This document shows, one piece after another, positions 58,220 to 64,000 of a DNA stretch of 64,000 nucleotides. Source of the DNA: Eutreptiella sp. 'Long Island Sound 2002' (lineage: Eukaryota; Euglenozoa; Euglenophyceae; Eutreptiales; Eutreptiaceae); NCBI GenBank assembly GCA_964036045.1, contig OZ038382.1, positions 43,540,090-43,604,089 on the forward strand, read 5' to 3'. Both the position numbers and the translations under genes were made by a program. Below the pieces are notes generated by a model. That model did no database searches, was not told the origin of the DNA, and saw only the letters and a program-made list of their open reading frames with translations. The first letter of the stretch is position 1; each line of letters opens with the position of its first letter.

Positions 58220-61200
58220 ATGAAGTGTGGTGATACTTGCCGACACAATATCTCGAAATTGAATTCGGGACTTTCTGTCAAGTTATTGCAGCTCCCCCTT
58301 CAGCGTTCCGGGAAGGCATTAGAAGAAAATTTAGAAGGGGCATGTTCCATATTTTTGCAAAAAAGTTTCATTTTGGTACGCCACATTTATTGGATTTTCA
58401 GGTTGCTGCGTGGTGGTTGGCTAGGCTGTACGCGTGCTTTCGTAAAGTGGCACCTTTGGCCCTACCCGTTGAAGTTTTCGCTCTGGTCCACTGCCACCAC
58501 ACACCCACACTGCCATTGCACCCCCCGCCACCCCCGCGCGCGCGCGCTCGCTCGCCTCGTCTCGTCAAGCCAAGGCATGGCTGGCTTGGCTTGACATGGT
58601 ATGGTATGGCTTGGTGTGAGAGCCAGGTGCTTTCATAATGAAGTGTGGTGATACTTGCCGACATAATATCTCAAAATTGAATTCGGGACTTTCTGTCAAG
58701 TTATTGCAGCTCCCCCTTCAGCGTTCCGGGAAGGCATTAGAAGAAAATTTAGAAGGGGCATGTTCCATATTTTTGCAAAAAAGTTTCATTTTGGTACGCC
58801 ACATTTATTGGATTTTCAGGTTGCTGCGTGGTGGTTGGCTAGGCTGTACGCGTGCTTTCGTAAAGTGGCACCTTTCGCCCTACCCGTTGAAGCTTTCGCT
58901 CTGGTCCACTGCCACCACACACCCACACTGCCATTGCACCCCCCGCCACCCCCGCGCGCGCGTGCTCGCTCGCCTCGTCTCGTCAAGCCAAGGCATGGCT
59001 GGCTTGGCTTGGCATGGTATGGTATGGCTTGGTGTGAGAGCCAGGTGCTTTCATAATGAAGTGGGGTGATACTTGCCGACACAATATCTCAAAATTGAAT
59101 TCGGGACTTTCTGTCAAGTTATTGCAGCTCCCCCTTCAGCGTTCCGGGAAGGCATTAGAAGAAAATTTAGAAGGGGCATGTTCCATATTTTTGCAAAAAA
59201 GTTTCATTTTGGTACGCCACATTTATTGGATTTTCAGGTTGCTGCGTGGTGGTTGGCTAGGCTGTACGCGTGCTTTCGTAAAGTGGCACCTTTGGCCCTA
59301 CCCGTTGAAGTTTTCGCTCTGGTCCACTGCCACCACACACCCACACTGCCATTGCACCCCCCGCCACCCCCGCGCGCGCGCGCTCGCTCGCCTCGTCTCG
59401 TCAAGCCAAGGCATGGCTGGCTTGGCTTGGCATGGTATGGTATGGCTTGGTGTGAGAGCCAGGTGCTTTCATAATGAAGTGTGGTGATACTTGCCGACAC
59501 AATATCTCAAAATTGAATTCGGGACCTTCTGTCAAGTTATTGCAGCTCCCCCTTCAGCGTTCCGGGAAGGCATTAGAAGAAAATTTAGAAGGGGCATGTT
59601 CCATATTTTTGCAAAAAAGTTTCATTTTGGTACGCCACATTTATTGGATTTTCAGGTTGCTGCGTGGTGGTTGGCTAGGCTGTACGCGTGCTTTCGTAAA
59701 GTGGCACCTTTCGCCCTTGCCGTTGAAGTTTTTGCTCTGGTCCACTGCCACCACACACCCACACTGCCATTGCACCCCCCGCCACCCCCGCGCGCGCGCG
59801 CTCGCTCGCCTCGTCTCGTCAAGCCAAGGCATGGCTGGCTTGGCTTTGCATGGTATGGTATGGCTTGGTGTGAGAGCCAGGTGCTTTCATAATGAAGTGT
59901 GGTGATACTTGCCGACACAATATCTCAAAATTGAATTCGGGACTTTCTGTCAAGTTATTGCAGCTCCCCCTTCAGCGTTCCGGGAAGGCATTAGAAGAAA
60001 ATTTAGAAGGGGCATGTTCCATATTTTTGCAAAAAAGTCTCATTTTGGTACGCCACATTTATTGGATTTTCAGGTTGCTGCGTGGTGGTTGGCTAGGCTG
60101 TACGCGTGTCTTCGTAAAGTGGCACCTTTGGCCCTACCCGTTGAAGTTTTCGCTCTGGTCCACTGCCACCACACACCCACACTGCCATTGCACCCCCCGC
60201 CACCCCCGCGCGCGCGCGCTCGCTCGCCTCGTCTCGTCAAGCCAAGGCATGGCTGGCTTGGCCTGGCATGGTATGGTATGGCTTGGTGTGAGAGCCAGGT
60301 GCTTTCATAATGAAGTGTGGTGATACTTGCCGACACAATATCTCAAAATTGAATTCCGGACTTTCTGTCAAGTTATTGCAGCTCCCCCTTCAGCGTTCCG
60401 GGAAGGCATTAGAAGAAAATTTAGAAGGGGCATGTTCCATATTTTTGCAAAAAAGTTTCATTTTGGTACGCCACATTTATTGGATTTTCAGGTTGCTGCG
60501 TGGTGGTTGGCTAGGCTGTACGCGTGCTTTCGTAAAGTGGCACCTTTCGCCCTACCCGTTGAAGTTTTCGCTCTGGTCCACTGCCACCACACACCCACAC
60601 TGCCATTGCACCCCCCGCCACCCCCGCGCGCGCGCGCTCGCTCGCCTCGTCTCGTCAAGCCAAGGCATGGCTGGCTTGGCTTGGCATGGTATGGTATGGC
60701 TTGGTGTGAGAGCCAGGTGCTTTCATAATGAAGTGTGGTGATACTTGCCGACACAATATCTCAAAATTGAATTCGGGACTTTCTGTCAAGTTATTGCAGC
60801 TCCCCCTTCAGCGTTCCGGGAAGGCATTAGAAGAAAATTTGGAAGGGGCATGTCCCATATTTTTGCAAAAAAGTTTCATTTTGGTACGCCACATTTATTG
60901 GATTTTCAGGTTGCTGCGTGGTGGTTGGCTAGGCTGTACGCGTGCTTTCGTAAAGTGGCACCTTTGGCCCTACCCGTTGAAGTTTTCGCTCTGGTCCACT
61001 GCCACCACACACCCACACTGCCATTGCACCCCCCGCCACCCCCGCGCGCGCGCGCTCGCTCGCCTCGTCTCGTCAAGCCAAGGCATGGCTGGCTTGGCTT
61101 GGCATGGTATGGTATGGCTTGGTGTGAGAGCCAGGTGCTTTCATAATGAAGTGTGGTGATACTTGCCGACACAATATCTCAAAATTGAATTCGGGACTTT

Positions 61201-64000
61201 CTGTCAAGTTATTGCAGCTCCCCCTTCAGCGTTCCGGGAAGGCATTAGAAGAAAATTTAGAAGGGGCATGTTCCATATTTTTGCAAAAAAGTTTCATTTT
61301 GGTACGCCACATTTATTGGATTTTCAGGTTGCTGCGTGGTGGTTGGCTAGGCTGTACGCGTGCTTTCGTAAAGTGGCACCTTTGGCCCTACCCGTTGAAG
61401 TTTTCGCTCTGGTCCACTGCCACCACACACCCACACTGCCATTGCACCCCCCGCCACCCCCGCGCGCGCGCGCTCGCTCGCCTCGTCTCGTCAAGCCAAG
61501 GCATTGCTGGCTTGGCTTGGCATGGTATGGTATGGCTTGGTGTGAGAGCCAGGTGCTTTCATAATGAAGTGTGGTGATACTTGCCGACACAATATCTCAA
61601 AATTGAATTCGGGACTTTCTGTCAAGTTATTGCAGCTCCCCCTTCAGCGTTCCGGGAAGGCATTAGAAGAAAATTTAGAAGGGGCATGTTCCATATTTTT
61701 GCAAAAAAGTTGCATTTTGGTACGCCTAATTTATTGGATTTTCAGGTTGCTGCGTGGTGGTTGGCTAGGCTGTACGCGTGCTTTCGTAAAGTGGCACCTT
61801 TGGCCCTACCCGTTGAAGTTTTCGCTCTGGTCCACTGCCACCACACACCCACACTGCCATTGCACCCCCCGCCACCCCCACGCGCGCGCGCTCGCTCGCC
61901 TCGTCTCGTCAAGCCAAGGCATGGCTGGCTTGGCTTGGCATGGTATGGTATGGCTTGGTGTGAGAGCCAGGTGCTTTCATAATGAAGTGTGGTGATACTT
62001 GCCGACACAATATCTCAAAATTGAATTCGGGACTTTCTGTCAAGTTATTGCAGCTCCCCCTTCAGCGTTCCGGGAAGGCATTAGAAGAAAATTTAGAAGG
62101 GGCATGTTCCATATTTTTGCGAAAAAGGTTTCATTTTGGTAGGCCACATTTATTGGATTTTCAGGTTGCTGCATGGTGGTTGGCTAGGCTGTACACGTGC
62201 TTTCGTAAAGTGGCACCTTTAGCCCTACCCGTTGAAGTTTTCGCTCTGGTCCACTGCCACCACACACCCACACTGCCATTGCACCCCCCGCCACCCCCGC
62301 GCGCGCGCGCTCGCTCGCCTCGTCTCGTCAAGCCAAGGCATGGCTGGCTTGGCTTGGCATGGTATGGTATGGCTTGGTGTGAGAGCCAGGTGCTTTCATA
62401 ATGAAGTGTGGTGATACTTGCCGACACAATATCTCAAAATTGAATTCGGGACTTTCTGTCAAGTTATTGCAGCTCCCCCTTCAGCGTTCCGGGAAGGCAT
62501 TAGAAGAAAATTTAGAAGGGGCATGTTCCATATTTTTGCAAAAAAGTTTCATTTTGGTACGCCACATTTATTGGATTTTCAGGTTGCTGCGTGGTGGTTG
62601 GCTAGGCTGTACGCGTGCTTTCGTAAAGTGGCACCTTTGGCCCTACCCGTTGAAGTTTTCGCTCTGGTCCACTGCCACCACACACCCACACTGCCATTGC
62701 ACCCCCCGCCACCCCCGCGCGCGCGCGCTCGCTCGCCTCGTCTCGTCAAGCCAAGGCATGGCTGGCTTGGCTTGGCATGGTATGGTATGGCTTGGTGTGA
62801 GAGCCAGGTGCTTTCATAATGAAGTGTGGTGATACTTGCCGACACAATATCTCAAAATTGAATTCGGGACTTTCTGTCAAGTTATTGCAGCTCCCCCTTC
62901 AGCGTTCCGGGAAGGCATTAGAAGAAAATTTAGAAGGGGCATGTCCCATATTTTTGCAAAAAAGTTTCATTTTGGTACGCCACATTTATTGGATTTTCAG
63001 GTTGCTGCGTGGTGGTTGGCTAGGCTGTACACGTGCTTTCGTAAAGTGGCACCTTTCGCCCTACCGGTTGAAGTTTTCGCTCTGGTCCACTGCCACCACA
63101 CACCCACACTGCCATTGCACCCCCCGCCACCCCCGCGCGCACGCGCTCGCTCGCCTCGTCTCGTCAAGCCAAGGCATGGCTGGCTTGGCTTGGCATGGTA
63201 TGGTATGGCTTGGTGTGAGAGCCAGGTGCTTTCATAATGAAGTGTGGTGATACTTGCCGACACAATATCTCAAAATTGAATTCGGGACTTTCTGTCAAGT
63301 TATTGCAGCTCCCCCTTCAGCGTTCCGGGAAGGCATTAGAAGAAAATTTAGAAGGGGCATGTTCCATATTTTTGCAAAAATGTTTCATTTTGGTACGCCA
63401 CATTTATTGGATTTTCAGGTTGCTGCGTGGTGGTTGGCTAGGCTGTACGCGTGCTTTCGTAAAGTGGCACCTTTGGCCCTACCCGTTGAAGTTTTCGCTC
63501 TGGTCCACTGCCACCACACACCCACACTGCCATTGCACCCCCGGCCACCCCCGCGCGCGCGCGCTCGCTCGCCTCGTCTCGTCAAGCCAAGGCATGGCTG
63601 GCTTGGCTTGGCATAGTATGATATGGCTTGGTGTGAGAGCCAGGTGCTTTCATAATGAAGTGTGGTGATACTTGCCGACACAATATCTCAAAATTGAATT
63701 CGGGACTTTCTGTCAAGTTATTGCAGCTCCCCCTTCAGCGTTCCGAGAAGGCATTAGAAGAAAATTTAGAAGGGGCATGTTCCATATTTTTGCAAAAAAG
63801 GTTCATTTTGGTACGCCACATTTATTGGATTTTCAGGTTGCTGCGTGGTGGTTGGCTAGGCTGTACGCGTGCTTTCGTAAAGTGGCACCTTTGGCCCTAC
63901 CCGTTGAAGTTTTCGCTCTGGTCCACTGCCACCACACACCCACACTGCCATTGCACCCCCCGCCACCCCCGCGCGCGCGCGCTCGCTCGCCTCGTCTCGT

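Larger units (their letters stand above)
37593..64000 (+). repeat. 418-bp satellite, right array (about 63 monomers)
   Basis: Same monomer and orientation as the left array. It resumes at CACTGCCACCAC, offset 269 of the unit, with the first unit start at 37742 and the last at 63655, giving 62 periods plus partial ends. Length variants: 419 bp at 40668-41086 (extra C in the C-run), 416 bp at 41505-41920 (one CG lost from the CG run), 417 bp at 44429-44845 and again at 46936-47352 (the same lost T, copied by duplication), 417 bp at 53623-54039, and 419 bp at 61982-62400. Most indels fall in simple-sequence parts, as expected from slippage. The array runs off the right edge of the window. Confidence 0.98.

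Overview
This window is eukaryotic heterochromatin, not a bacterial or phage locus. About 79% of it is one satellite with a 418-bp monomer, all in one orientation. The left array (1-24339) has about 58 monomers and the right array (37593-64000) about 63. Between them lies a 13.25-kb non-satellite block. I see no host protein gene, rRNA, complete tRNA or CRISPR array. The only convincing proteins are two Ty3/gypsy retrotransposon polyproteins with integrase-linked chromodomains (chromoviruses). Chromoviruses occur in plants, algae, fungi and some animals, so the organism cannot be named from this; a plant or algal genome is a guess.

Layout. 1-24339: left array. 24340-25249: unassigned DNA with two tRNA-like B-box motifs. 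25250-27751: proposed 3' LTR of element A (minus strand), bounded by a perfect 9-bp inverted repeat TGTGCATGC/GCATGCACA, next to a polypurine tract at 27752-27769. 27847 to about 31620: element A pol (RT, RNase H, integrase, chromodomain), cut off at its 5' end. About 31590-31640: head-to-head junction. About 31600-33151: element B integrase plus chromodomain (plus strand), also cut off at its 5' end. 33152-34547: non-coding tail of B. 34548-37488: candidate LTR of B (TGTGACA/TGTCACA), very rich in perfect inverted repeats, including a 157-bp foldback at 36036-36192. 37489-37592: short unassigned junction DNA ending in a hairpin. 37593-64000: right array.

The satellite is not a featureless tandem. 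Diagnostic variants recur at exact multiples of the monomer and show higher-order repeats: pentamers (2090 bp) at 13875-18054 and 48189-52786, dimers (836 bp) at 21818-24339 and 54876-58219, and a nearly identical 2507-bp six-monomer tandem duplication at 42757-47770. Marker variants differ on the two sides of the retrotransposon block, so the block separates differently homogenised domains. Long homogeneous satellite with higher-order repeats and chromoviruses is the usual look of a centromere or pericentromere. That role is inferred and needs CENH3 or cytological data.

The retroelement block has no target-site duplication against the satellite, and 255 bp of one monomer is missing across it. 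It is therefore a rearranged composite, not a clean insertion.
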